From positions 1,364,001 through 1,428,000 of the forward strand of contig JAFKAC010000008.1 in NCBI GenBank assembly GCA_025766275.1: 64,000 bases of DNA, written 5' to 3'. Source of the stretch: Lactarius indigo (Eukaryota; Basidiomycota; Agaricomycetes; Russulales; Russulaceae). A program made the position numbers and the translations under genes. The notes under the pieces were generated by a model. It was given only the letters and a program-made list of their open reading frames with translations, was not told the origin of the DNA and did no database searches. Positions 37,591-49,180 of this stretch are shown in pieces. Numbering within the stretch: position 1 is the stretch's first letter; every line of letters begins with the position of its first letter.

Positions 37591-37775
37591 CATCAGGAAA
37601 AATGGTATCCTGAAATCTTCAAAAACTTTAACAAATTTTAGAAAAGGGGTAATATATGAATAATTGTTATGATTTTTCAAAAGTTGTGAAAATTTGGCAA
37701 GATAAAGACCTCCCCCCTAATATCTAGTTATATTTTGTGAAATATTACCAAATATCTGCATAAATGAACACATGT
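37591..37775 (+). repeat. Left terminal inverted repeat
   Basis: About 185 bp alignable to the reverse complement of 47326-47508 with many small differences. Shared landmarks: the outer CATCAGGAAAAATGG, TTTAACAAATTTTAGAAAA, an ACCTCCC block and the inner CCAAATATCTGCATAAATG. Confidence 0.8.
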
Positions 37776-37939
37776 TCAGTCTGTTTTTGGATGAATGTGT
37801 GTGTCTAAATTTACATCACAACCAGCACAGCATTTCAGTACAATTTAGTCAACTCTGGCTGCATTCACAAAACAATATTATATTTTTCACTAATATGGGT
37901 ACATGTAGCTACAGTCTAGTTAATGTATTTGGTAAGCAT

Positions 37940-38449
37940 GGTGGCATGAGGGCCTTGCATAGCATGTCGGGGTGGTGTGGGGGCAGGCTGGCAGTGACAA
38001 AGTCTTGAAGAGGTGTGCCGGGGCAGTAGTAGTGTCAGGGTCTTGAAGCCACTTGCATGCTCTGATAAGGCGGCATGGGGGGTCAGTGGTGGCGGGGTCT
38101 TGCATGGCATATTGGGGCGGCGTGGCGCCAGTGGTGGCAGATGTGCTGGGGTGGTGAGGTGGGTTGGTGGTGGCAGGGTCTTGCATGCTGCATTGGGGTG
38201 GCATGGCGGGTCGGCCATGGTGGCAGCAGGTAGTGTTGCCGTGGCTTGGCTCAGCTTGGCTTGGCTCAGCTAAGCACAGCTCGACCAAAAAAGGACGAGC
38301 TGAGCTGAGCCACTCCAAATTGAGCTGGCTCAAGCTAGGCTGAGCCAGCTCAAGCCACCCAAAAGTACGAATAGAAAATTGTACCTTTTTGGGTAGCCTG
38401 AGTCAGCCAAGCCAACGAAACCACATTGGAGGTCTAACGCATGTGAATT
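37940..38449. repeat. Subterminal G-rich repeats and GGCTCAGC-type array (left)
   Basis: 37940-38230 holds three or more diverged copies of a unit with GGGTCTTGCATG and TTGGGGTGGCATGG. 38240-38410 is dense in GGCTCAGC, GCTGAGCC and GGCTTGGCTC words. The same two motif types recur near the other end at 45510-45910. No gene supported. Confidence 0.65.
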
Positions 38450-39059
38450 TGTTGATAAGTGACCCTTGCGCACTTAGCGGCTCATATGGACCGGACTTGC
38501 AGCATGGACTGCTTTAGATTAGATTAATTGGACTTGTAGATTACTTACATTTGATCTGTACAATCTAGCGCTTATCATTGCGTCATGTATGACATCACTG
38601 TACCTTATGATATCATAGATCCAGACTCTGCGTTGTATTCAACGCCTTTGTACTTTCCTTTGTTCTATCTTTATCATGATATCATTATGATGTCATTTAC
38701 CTCTGGACTCTCTTTGTTCTGCGCTCCTTGTTCTCCATTAGCACACTCTTTTGTCCCACATGTAGAACAACGTCTCTTGTACTCTGTGACCCTATGTTAC
38801 TTCTCTTGTACTAGTGTCACTCTCCTGTATAGTATAAGTAGTAGGCTTGTACGCTCCTGGTCCACATCAGTTCCTCACTGCTGTGTGCCAGGTATGTTCC
38901 CTCTTCTCCAATGTATTATCAGTTCCTCACTGCTGTGTGCCAGATTTCCACTTTGCTTCACTCTGCTTGACGCCCCTGTGCTGCTTCCAGTCACACTCTA
39001 TATCTCACCACAGTCTTATCAGTTCACTGTGAGTATAGTTCTTATGTGTCTGTTCATCA
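38450..39059 (+). mobile_element. Solo LTR, family 3, copy C (inside the DNA transposon)
   Basis: 610 bp, TGTTGATAAGTG to TTCATCA, flanked by the perfect duplication GAATT (38445-38449 and 39060-39064). It is longer than copies A and B partly because a segment around ATCAGTTCCTCACTGCTG is present twice (about 38867 and 38919). It inserted after the transposon was formed. Confidence 0.9.
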
Positions 39060-39179
39060 GAATTCGACCCTCAAATTGTACAGACAAGTCAAGCCCTGGG
39101 TCTGAAGATTCAAATCCCCCCCCGTCGTCCCTCCTCTGCACAAACTGGCCAGAGGTCTGCGCGCTGTCTGCGCGCTGTT

Positions 39180-40440
39180 CGCGTTGTCCGCCCGCCGACC
39201 TCTGGCCTTTTATGTGCTCTCGCCGCCCCTCGTCGCCACTCGCTGCTGCTTGCTCTCTCTGGTTGCTGCTCATCGCTGCTCGTCACCGCTCATCGCCACT
39301 CGCCGCCCCTCGCTCGCTCTGGTCGCCGCTCGTCGCCGCTCGCCTGCTCTGGTCGCCGCTCATCACCCCTTGCTGCCCCTTGCCTGCTCTGGTTGCCGCT
39401 CGTCGCCGCTCGCTGCTCGTCACTCGCTCTGGTTGCCGCTCACCTGCTCTGGTCGCTGCTCACCTGCTCTGGTCGCCGCTCGTCACCCCTTGCTGCCCCT
39501 TGCCTGCTCTGGTCGCCGCTCATCGCCCCTTGCCGCCCCTCACCTGCTCTGGTCACTGCTCGTCGCCCCTCACTGCCCCTCACCTGCTTTGGTCGCCACT
39601 CGTCGCCGCTTGCCTGCTCTGGTCGCCACTCGCCGCCGCTCGCCTGCTCTGGTCGCCACTCGCCGCCGCTCGCCTGCTCTGGTCGCCACTTGCCGCTGCT
39701 TGCCTGCTCTGGTTGCCACTTGCTGCTGCTCGCCTGCTCTGGTTGCCACTCGCCACTGCTCACCTGCTCTGGTCGCCACTCGCCACCGCTCGCCTGCTCT
39801 GGTCACCACTCGCCGCCGCTCGCCTGCTCTGGTCGCCACTCATCGCCCCTCGCCGCCCCTCGCTCTGGTCGCCGCTCGTCGCCCCTCACTCTGGTCGCCG
39901 CCTGTCGCCGCTCGCTGCTCGTCACTCGCTCTGGTTGCCACTCGCCTGCTCTGGTCGCCGCTCGTCACCCCTCGCCGCCCCTTGCCTGCTCTGGTCGCCA
40001 CTCATCGCCCCTTGCCGCCCCTCACCTGCTCTGGTCACCGCTCGTCGCCCCTCGCTGCCCCTCACCTGCTTTGGTCGCCACTCGTCGCCGCTCGCCGCCG
40101 CTCGCCTGCTCTGGTCGCCACTCGCCGCCACTCACCTGCTCTGGTCGCCACTCACCGCTGCTCGCCTGCTCTGGTTGCCACTCACCGCTGCTCGCCTGCT
40201 CTGGTCGCCACTCACCGCTGCTCGCCTGCTCTGGTCGCCACTCACCGCCGCTTGCCTGCTCTGGTCGCCACTCACCGCCGCTTGCCTGCTCTGGTCGCCA
40301 CTCACCACCGCTCGCCTGCTCTGGTCGCCACTCGCCGCTGCTCGCCTGCTCTGGTCGCCACTCGTTGCCCCTTGCCACCCCTCGCTCTGGTCGCCGCTCA
40401 TCGCCCCTCACTCTGGTCGCCACCTGTCGCTGCCCATCGC
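39180..40440 (+). repeat. 30-bp minisatellite with ~480-bp higher-order periodicity
   Basis: The basic unit is close to CGCCTGCTCTGGTCGCCACT plus CGCCGCCGCT (30 bp), tandemly repeated with variants. A block with the distinctive CACCTGCTTTGG variant recurs about 482 bp later (39581 and 40063), along with its neighbours. Because 30 is a multiple of three and the unit lacks stops, several overlapping frames stay open for hundreds of codons; they are not taken as genes. Confidence 0.9.
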
Positions 40441-40798
40441 CACTCCTCTGGCCACCGCGCAGCCGTTGGTGCTGCTGCCACCACCCTCGCTGTCACCGCC
40501 ACCACCGCCCTTGCGTCGCCGCCGCCACCACCACTACCACCCTCACTGCCGGTGCTGGCACCCACCCACCTTCGGACGACCATCGGGTGCCCCTGGATGC
40601 CTCGGACGCCCTCGGAAGGCCCTCGGACAGCCCTCGCGCACCCTCCTCTTGCCCCTCCACACCCCCCTTTCTCTTCCCACCCCCTTTTCCCTCTCTGGCC
40701 ACCCCAGGTGAGTCGCACAGGTCCCCTACTTTTATGTAGTTCATTCCTAGGTACAAATACATGTATATAGCCTTGTTGCAAATAAATTTCTCTTTAAA
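40441..40798. other. C-rich non-repeat flank of the minisatellite
   Basis: CA/CC-rich sequence continuing the open frames of the minisatellite to about 40735, with a possible intron donor at 40709. No family recognised. Confidence 0.3.
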
Positions 40799-43700
40799 CT
40801 ACTGCTCACTAATGCCCCTGAGATAAGCCCTCAAGTCCTCAACTGGTCTGACTGCCTCCATTCCCTCCAGCTCTTCCATTTCATCCTTCTCTCCAAGCCC
40901 TTCAGTAAAATTGAGTTCCCTTTTATACTTTGCCTGGAACTTGAGTATCTGTATGCCTTCCATGCTGCCTGGCTTAAGGTGGTTCCTCCTGGCTCTAGCT
41001 GTCTCCTTGCTTGCTGAGAAGACATGCTCACATGGGACTGAAGTGGCTTGAATGGGGAGTAAGTCCATGGCAAGCTTGAAGAGTGTTGGCCACTTTTTCT
41101 GGTGTTCCTGCCATTCCAACTACTGTCAGTACTCCCTAACAAAATGAACCATTCTACATACCTGCCAGAACTCAAGAATATTGGCATATTTGACTGGGGC
41201 TGCTAGATAGTCATCAACTTCACCTTCTAAGGTATTTGCCTGTGGTCTGTAGACAGGCATTGGGCCAATACCAAGGTTTGCCAAAGTGGCCTGCATGCCA
41301 CCAAATGGTTCAGGGGGTGGAGGGGGTACAGTTGATCTAGTAGGGGCTCTAGATGGTGTGTACAATGGTCTGAGCTACTTAGAATTTTAGTTTTAGAGTA
41401 GCATGATAAAATTAAAAGCACTCACTGCATCAAGGAGGTGGTGCTTTACTGCTTCAGAAACATTTGATTGGTAGTGTTGCTTGAACCATTCAAGCTTTGT
41501 CAAAGGGTTAAGAACTGTTCACATGAGATGAGAAATTATGCAGAATATTAAGACAGCCACTCACCCATTGAAAGCTGATATACTGGAAGGTCAAGGGCCT
41601 GGATAGAATATGGAACTATCTTCTCTGAAGCTTTTCCAATAATAAGACCAATGTCCTGTCTCTCAGTCTCCAAGGTATTTGCCAAGTCATTCAGGGTTTT
41701 TAAAAAGCCCTCAAATGCAGCAACTGTGCCACAAAGTGTTGGCATCTTCTCATAAGAAAGTGATTGCTGATACCAGAAGGGGATCTAATAAATAAATTAA
41801 TAGACAATCAGAGAGAGAAAATGTCTGCACACCTGAAGAATTCTCTGAAGTCCCCCAAGGACCCTCCAATCTTCCTCATTTAATGGGTCTGGCCCTCCCT
41901 CCTGAGTAAACCTATCAATTGCCTAACTAAAAGTTAGCATTAGAATTTATTAAATGGCTTAAAAAATACCTCTCTCAAAATAAATGCCCTCTTGATCATT
42001 AAATAGGCAGAGGACCACCTGGTCTCCACATCAAGAATTAATTGCAAAGGAGGCACATTTGACTCCTTTGCAATTGTAGAAAATATATCACACCTTCATG
42101 ATGAGTTGCGGATCTATTATAAATAAATTAGAAAAAAAAAAAAAAAGAAAAGAAAAAACTCGGAAAAAGAAACAAGAAAAAGAAAAAGAAAAAGAAAAAG
42201 AAAAAGAAAAAGAAAAAGAAAAAGAAAAAGAAAAAGAAAAAGAAAAAGAAAAAGAAAAAGAAAAAAAGACAAAAAAACTCGAAAAAAAGAAGGGAAAAAG
42301 AAGAAAAAAAAGAAAAAAAAAAAGGAAAGGCTCACATAAACAATAATTTGCTGAAGCCTTTTAACTTGGTCAAAACCAAGTTCAACTGCTTCCTCAAGCA
42401 TTGCCTTGCATGCAAGATTTACAATATGGGCAAAGCATCTAAAAAGTGTTAGCAAAAAAATATTAAATAGTTTGACACTTACCTGATGTGGCACTGCTCT
42501 GCAGAAAACCCAGTATTAGGATATTGCTTCTTTAACTGAGTTTCTAGTGCCTCCATCATAGAGCTGTTGTTGGATGCATTATCTGTTGTTATCCAACCAA
42601 TCTTTATTTAAAAAAAAATTAATTAGTCGAAATTTATATATAAAATGAAGTAGACATTACCTTTCTTTCAAGCCCCATCCTAGTAATGATAAAATGAAAG
42701 ACCTCAGCTAACCTCTCTCCAGTGTGGGACCCAGGAAAATAGACAAATCCAATAAGGTCAGCTCTAAGGGTTAGCTTTTGCTGGCCATCTTGAGTCTGGA
42801 TCTGCTCCAGCCAGTGAGCAGTAACAGCCATGTATGGCTTGAGGTCAGGGTCTGTCCACATGTCTGTGGTAAAAGAGACCCTCCCAAGGCAGCTTGTCTA
42901 AATAGAAGTTAGCCCTCAAGCACTAAGATATAATAATAAAATATTACCTGAATATGCTGAGACAAATTGTGGAGTGCCTCTGTACAGTTCTCCACAATGC
43001 GCTTCTGCATAGTGGTCCTGTGAGGGATGTCTGCATCACTCAGCTCAGGGCGGAGTAGGAGACACAGGTGGTGGAACTCTGGTCTCTCCACAATCATCAT
43101 AGGCTAAAAAAAAAAAAAAACATTAAATAGGGAAAAAAAATTAAAATTAAATAAAAAACCTGATCTGTGGCAACAATAAATTGCACAAGGCCATCTAAAA
43201 AGTTGTCTTGAGTGAAGGGAGTGTGGCGCCTAGCTTGATGCTCTACAGGAACTCCAGTAACTCTTGCAACAGCTTCTTCTCCCTCTTTACCTCTCAGCTC
43301 AATTTTGAGTCTTTGGCACTCTGTAACCCACTCATCTGCATGGTGATTGAGCAGATGGGACCGCAGAGGACCTGTTGCAGTAGTGGAGCAATATGAGTGT
43401 ACTTTGATGGACGCATCCTCTTGATGAAGTATCCTACAAAAATAATTTTTAGAAATAAAAATAAAAATAAGAATAAAAAACTCACAAGCAAAACTTGCAC
43501 TGTTTCTTCCCATCAAGAGCCTGAAAAAACCTCAAGGTGTCATCACCTGAGCCCAGCCTTGAACCAGCTTTTTGAGCCCTCCTTGGGTGGCGAGTTGGAG
43601 TTGGAGGGTCAGAGTTGCCTTCCTGAGGGCTATTGAAATTAGCACCACCCTCCTGAGAGCCATCTGACCCATTTCCAAGGTCAAAGTTCTCAGGTTGGGG

Positions 43701-44098
43701 TGAGCTAAGGCCTCCCTGTATTAAATTTGTTAAAAAATGATTATAAAATTAATAAAATAGATACTCACTTGATTGGCAGCCTGAGCAGGTGAAGAACCTG
43801 CAAAGGGGTCCTCTCCCTGCTGTGAGGGTCCAGGAGGGCCACCTGAAGCTGCAGAAGAGCCTAGATTAAAGTGCACATGTCTGGCACTGGCAACTGATGT
43901 CTGAGCAGCTGTGGATGAGACTAACACAATATGAGTGTATGGATACCATCAAAACAATGAGCACATACCATCAAGCTGAAAAGACATCTCCAAAGCACCA
44001 CCAGGAAGCTCCTGCTGTTTGACCTGGCTCTTCTTGGTCTTTGGCCTTTTTGGAGTCCTCTTGGGTGTTGAAGGGGCCCTCTTCCTAGATCCAGCCAT
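40799..44098 (-). CDS. hAT-family transposase (BED finger, RNase H-like, C-terminal dimerisation)
   Basis: ATG at 44098 gives MAGSRKRAPSTPKRTPKRPK, a basic N-terminus. Next a BED-type finger split by an intron (KKQCKFC, then GPLRSHLLNHHADEW). Then helical parts (FTQDNFLDGLVQFIVATDQ; PEFHHLCLLLRPELSDADIP), the first catalytic region (MWTDPDLKPYMAVTAHW), the second (GWITTDNASNNSSMMEALE), and the conserved CHIRCFAHIVNLACKAMLEE. It ends with the hAT dimerisation motif (ATSVPCEHVFSASKETARAR, then RNHLKPGSMEGIQILKF) and GISEQ, stopping at 40799. About ten introns are inferred, one holding a GAAAAA microsatellite at 42130-42330. Exons look largely uninterrupted, so the gene may be recent, but activity cannot be judged. 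Confidence 0.82.
42125..42330. repeat. (GAAAAA)n microsatellite
   Basis: A-rich tract with about 17 near-perfect hexamers at 42168-42262, in an intron position of the transposase gene. Confidence 0.9.
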
Positions 44099-44504
44099 AG
44101 TAGACGTAGCCAAGAGTAGTACAAAAAAAAATAAAAGAAGCAAGCTGAAGTAGATCAGCTGAGATCAGGCAGAGATGAGGAGAGATGAGACTGTAGCAGA
44201 CAGCAGGAGCCGAGACGAGAGCGTGGGAATGCGCGTTGTACATGCGGTGGCTGCAAAAATTCCTTGCCCTTGCATTGCACAACTCGCGTTCGTGCTTGCG
44301 AGCACCACTGGCACAGGTTTACGACCCACCCTCTCTCTTGGCCACAAAGTAAGTGCTTCTTTTTTTTTTGCCTGGCTCACTGACTCGCCCACATGCGCCC
44401 TCGCAGGTAACAAGGCAGCGGCAGGACCTGCCCTGCGATAGCCACGCCCCGAACCCCCAAGCCCCCAAGGCAGCCACAGCGATGGCGCCAGCCCTGGGGT
44501 GCAA

Positions 44505-45295
44505 CAACCGCGACCGCGACCACAACCACAACCACAACCACAACTACGACCACGACCACAACTACGACCATGACCACAACTACGACCACGACCATGACTA
44601 CAACCACAACCACAACCGCAACCACAACCACAACCACAACCACCACAACCACCACAACCACCACCGCGGCAACTGCGACCACCACGGCGACCACGACCAC
44701 CACAGCGACCACCACGGCGACTGCGACCACAATCACGACCACGATCGCAACCACAACCACAACCACAACCACAACCGCAACCGCAACCGCAACCACAACC
44801 ACAACCACAACCACAACCACAACCACAACCACCACAACCACCACAACCACCACCGTGGCAACCGCGACCACCACGGCGACGGTGACCACCACAGCGACCA
44901 CCACGGCGACCGTGACCATGACCATGGTGACCACAACCACAACCACCACTGCAGCGACCGCGACCGCAACTGCGACCACAACCACCACCGTGACCACCAC
45001 CATGACCGCGACCACCACCATGACCGCAGCAACCGCGATGACCATCACGACAACTGCGACGACAACCGTGACCACCACCACGACCGTGGCAACCACGACC
45101 ACAACCGCGACCACAACCATGACCGCGGCGACTGCGATTACCACCGCGGTGACCACGACCACCACTGCGGCAACCGCGACGACCATCGCGACGACCGCAA
45201 TGACGACCGCGACCACCACCACCACCGCGGCGACCACTACGACCACCACCGCAGTGACCGTGACCACCACCGCCACCGCGGCGATGATGGTGATG
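44505..45295. repeat. (ACAACC/ACCACG)n simple-repeat block
   Basis: Nearly 800 bp of CNN-type triplets, mainly ACC, AAC, GAC and CAC, in hexamer phases. Several frames on both strands remain open as poly-Thr, His-Asn, poly-Val or Gly-Arg strings. These are artefacts of composition. Confidence 0.9.
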
Positions 45296-45509
45296 CCTTC
45301 GACTCAGCCACACCCAGGCAGTAGATAGAAAAAAAAAAAGTATTCTCTATACTATGTAGTCTACAGCAATACAAATGTTTTATTTTATTTTTGTCAGAGT
45401 TTGCGCAAGGTCGTCTGAGGAGACGCCAAAAAAGAGGACTTACCCACTTTTCTTCTGAGAGCCCCAGCAGACACTGGACATGCATGTTGAGCAAATATAT
45501 TCCGTTTTT

Positions 45510-45920
45510 GGCCAGCTCGTTCCTGGCTCAGCCAGGCAGAATCCATTCTCGCCCGCTCATGCGTACTCACGAGCCGGGCGAGCCCTGCCTAATCTGGTCA
45601 TTCCTAATCGAGCCTGGCTCAGCCCAGCTCAGCCAGCTCGCAAGCCGAGCTGAGCCAATTTTGGTCCTGAGCCGATGTGTCAGCTTGGCTCGGCTCAAAA
45701 CAGCTCAGCTTGGCTGGCTCAGCCGATTTGAGCCGAGCCACGGCAACACTAGCAGCAGGGTCTTGCGTGCCATATTGGGGCGGCATGGTGTTGAGTTGGA
45801 GGTGGGAGGTCTTGGGCACCAGGTTGGGGCAGGGCAGTGGCAGGTTGGCGGTCAGAACATTGCATGCCACATCTGGGGTGGTGATGAGGCCGGTGCAGCC
45901 ATGGCCATGGTGGTTCAAGT
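45510..45920. repeat. Subterminal GGCTCAGC-type array and G-rich unit (right)
   Basis: 45510-45745 is dense in GGCTCAGC, GCTGAGCC and GGCTCGGCTC words; 45750-45800 holds the GGGTCTTGCGTG and TTGGGGCGGCATGG unit seen on the left at 37940-38230. Confidence 0.65.
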
Positions 45921-47325
45921 ACAGGGGGGGTCCTGCAAGCGGAAAAAAGAAAAAAAAAAAAAGAAAAAAAAAACATATCTTTTGCATTGGGCCAAAGTCC
46001 AGCTCCTCCTTATCCGTGTCTCCCCTCTTGCATAGGCTGTAGAGGTGGTCCAGGCACATGGTGGGAAGAGAAGAAAAAAAAAACCCCCCCACAGGGGGAG
46101 CATTGAGAGGAAAAATGGAGTGGGTGTTTACATGTTCACAACGCGTTGTTGCAATGACACACCTTCCCACGCCACAGATTAAGCCCCCGCTCGACAATTT
46201 TTTTCTAAGTCACCACACCTAATCGCCACGTTGCCACTTCACTTCCTTCCTACAAATTGAATACAGTGAGTCTTTTTTTTCCCCTTGTCTCTCACCACGC
46301 TGATATCCAGGCCACACCCACTGCACCCGCTCACACCACTGCCATCCCAGCCCAGTCAGTGTGGCATCCATTTCCCACGGCCAACACAAGATGCAGCCAA
46401 CAGTACTTTTTTTTTTTTTCTTTTTGTTTTCTTAAAACAGGTCACTCGAGGACCTATCACTACACCCACTGTATGCAAGAACGATGCCTACACCCTGTCT
46501 GTGGCCAGCACCGGCTACGCAAGCCACCGCCTCCTTCCCTCAGCCCCAACACTCCCCGCCACCATTCCCCACCACACCCATCACAAAGAGGCGGCTGATG
46601 ACAAGCTGGGCCGAAGGCCCAGCGTACAAGATAAGTTTTTTTTTTCTTTCTATTTATCTTTTTCTCACCCTACTTTTCCAGCGCATGTGACACATCCCGC
46701 GCCTCCTCGCAAGTCCTCACCACCACCCTGCCACATGCAAGACAGGACAACAGTGCCATGCCGTCCCCTCCAACTGCCACCACCCCTCAACCACGCTGGT
46801 CTACAGCAACATTCCCAACACGGACGCAAGACCCACCACAATGTCGACTTGCCACATGCAAGTTCTGTTGTGACCCCGCGCCCTCTTACCTCGGCTCCAC
46901 AAATCTAGATAAGTGTTTCTCTTCTTTTCATTTTTATTATTCAATGTTGAACTTGGTGCAGGACCTGTCTCCCTGCTCACCTGCTACCACACTGCTCATG
47001 GTAATGCCGCTGCTCACTTGGTTCAATATTTAGATAAGTTTTTTTTTTTTCTTTTTTTCTTACATTGAAACTGCAGGCCTATGGCAACGCGACACCGCTG
47101 CTACTTGTCCCACTGGCTCCCTGCCACACATTAGCCATTGCCATGACCATGTCACCAGCACCACTTAGCCTGTATTAATTGTAGTCTCATGTACTTTTAT
47201 TAGTTATAATATATTATTGTTTTTTGGATTCAACTATCATTGAGTGCCCTTATTTGTAACTAAAATACTCTGCTGTTTGTGATGCAATTTTGGAAATATT
47301 CACCCAACATATGCTAAGATATGTC

Positions 47326-47508
47326 CATTTATGCAGATATTTGGTAAGATCTTACCAAATCTAACTGGAAATTTGGAGGGAGGTTTTTATCTCACCTATC
47401 TTAACAATTTTGGAAAATCAGAAAAATTGTTTATTTCTCAGCATATATTGCCATTTTTCTAAAATTTGTTAAATTTTTTGAAAATTTCAGGATACCATTT
47501 TTCCTGAT
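47326..47508 (-). repeat. Right terminal inverted repeat
   Basis: Reverse-complement counterpart of the left end, with the same landmarks in the same order. The extra GGACTC beyond the outer CCTGAT on this side has no equal on the left, so the exact terminus is unsettled. Confidence 0.8.
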
Positions 47509-49180
47509 GGACTCAAGGCTCATACTTCTTTGAGGGATTTTGGCTCATTCTACTCGCATACCCCTTGTACCTTGATGGGGTCCATGTGCAGTTTGCCGTG
47601 GCCAATAATGAGCCCCAAATACTCCACTTCATAGACCTCGAACATGCATTTCTCCAGTTTGATATAAAGATTGTGTTCATCACATAAGTCTAGGACTTGA
47701 TGTAATACTCGCTGGTGATGTTCAAGATTGTCCAGCATTGCAATGAGGATGTCGTCCATGTATACAATCACCTCCCCGGTGAGTACCAATTCTCAGAATA
47801 TAGTATCCATCATAGTTTGGAAGGTACTGGGGGAATTTGTGAGACCAAAAAACATCACTCTGGGTTCGAATAGCCCCTGGTTGGTTTTGAACGCCACCTT
47901 CTATTTGTCCCCCTGTTTGATGCGAACATTATTGTATCCCCATTGTATGTCTAACTTTGAATAGAGTTGTGCTTCTCTGATTCAATTGATAAGCTCAGGG
48001 ATAAGGGGGAGTGGGTAATGGTTTTTTACAGTGATGTCATTAAGGCGGCGATAGTCCTGTACTGGACGTAGCTTCCCATCTTTCTTCTTGATAAAGAAGA
48101 AAGGGGATGCATAGGGTGATTTCGAAGGTTGAATGTACTCCTTCTTTAGATGTTTGGTGACAAATTCTGTGAGGATTTCAGTTTCTGGGATAGTCAGGGG
48201 GTAGACTTTGCAGTCCATGGTTTTGGGAGCTTTGGGGATGAGGTCAATGGCATGGTCCCCAGGTCTCAACAGGGGAAAGCATTGTGATGCCTCCTCACTG
48301 AATACCTTTTGGTGTCTCCAGTATTCTTTAGAGACCATTTCTTCAAAGGTCTTTTGAGGTTTATTTGCTGCTTCTCGTTGGGCCAATTCTGAGGCAGTGG
48401 TGGTCTTCTGCAACTTAATATATGGGTCATCTTCTTGTTCCAGTTGTTCCCAAGCCAATTCGTTGAGTTGGTACATCTCCAATGCCTTAATGGTAGATTC
48501 CATGGGCATGGCTTCATCCAACAAATTTAGGCTGGTAATAACAACTGGTTGGAATTCTTCATCAATGGTGGCATCTCTCCAATGGAATTTTGGTTTGAAA
48601 GCTGTGAACCAGGGATATCCTAGAATCACCTCATCATTTCCCAGATCAGTGATAAGGAATCGGAGATTTTGGGTCCTTTCCCCAGTTTGAATGGTTAAGT
48701 TGGTGAATGATGTGATTTCCCCTCCTTGGTTATGAATTCCATCTATGTTCCATATTTTGATGGATTGTTCTGTGGGGAGGCAGGCAATTCTAAGTCGTTT
48801 TAGGAGGTTCATGCTTATAAAGTTGTCTGTTGCTCCTGAGTCGATAAGGACATTTTGTTTGGCTGTTGCGTGTGTGGATTTGAAAAGAACTGGAATTTGC
48901 ATAGATCAAAATCTGCTATTGTACACACTAAGTTTAAGTGCTTTAGCCCAGGCCACCAGGTTCAAGCGTTCAGAAAATCCTTTTTCTGCCCAAATAGTTT
49001 GTCCACCATGAGTTCACAGACTTTGGGACTTTGCACAAATAGAGCAGCTACTTGTGCTTCAGCTTGTTCCTCATTGGAAAGGGGTCTTGAGGAGGTCATG
49101 GATATGGTGGCTGTGGTTGGAGCAGTGGTGTCCACAGTTTTGGTGGTTGCTGCTGGTTTCTGAGGGCAGAAGTGCAAAAT
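47509..49180 (-). pseudogene. gypsy-1 pol, 5' half (protease and reverse transcriptase)
   Basis: Minus-strand continuation of the element split by the DNA transposon. Protease: VLIDSGATDNFISMNLLKRL with the D-S-G site. Linker DLGNDEVILGYPWFTAF. RT: VYPLTIPETEILTEFVTKHL, KEYIQPSKSPYASPFFFIKK, KDGKLRPVQDYRRLND, the catalytic VIVYMDDILIAM, then LYIKLEKCMFEVYEVEYLGL and GKLHMDPIKVQGVCEWP, breaking at 47509 inside the segment before GFCNF. The YMDD is intact, but several frames are interrupted between 47790 and 47980. Confidence 0.88.

Larger units (their letters stand above)
44175..47180 (+). other. Low-complexity plus-strand reading region with T-tract introns, divergent from the transposase
   Basis: Open stretches without known domains: 44175-44345 (MRRDETVADSRSRDES and following), a possible intron from 44348 (GTAAGT then a T run, ending CGCAG at 44407), the simple-repeat block, and then pyrimidine-bounded exons from 46260 to 47160 rich in P, T and H. 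Intervals that start near GATAAGT followed by long T runs and end in CAG occur at about 46630-46680, 46908-46961 and 47032-47075, with a T-run interval at 46406-46440. This could be an accessory gene of the transposon or only T-rich repeats. Confidence 0.3.
37591..47508 (-). mobile_element. 9.9-kb DNA transposon with hAT-type transposase, inserted in gypsy-1
   Basis: The two ends are inverted imperfect copies: CATCAGGAAAAATGGTATCC at 37591 and its complement ending at 47508. Both sides of the host gypsy-1 pol read on into the interval from RT, with AAGGC shared by both flanks (possible target duplication). Inside is a minus-strand hAT transposase (40799-44098). The rest holds GC-rich repeats, a solo LTR, a minisatellite, a simple repeat and a low-complexity plus-strand reading region. 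The 10-kb length is large for hAT and is partly explained by these insertions. Strand is given by the transposase. Confidence 0.72.

Noticed and set aside
38585..40770. Three long overlapping plus-strand frames (708, 528 and 448 codons) and several minus-strand ones
   Set aside because: They are produced by a 30-bp stop-free tandem repeat, in several frames at once.
42098..42494. Lys-Glu repeat protein (+) or Phe-Leu repeat protein (-)
   Set aside because: Translation of a (GAAAAA)n microsatellite in an intron of the transposase gene.
44165..45328. Long frames reading poly-Thr, His-Asn, poly-Val or Gly-Arg-Cys
   Set aside because: Simple-repeat artefacts open on both strands; no domain or splice support.
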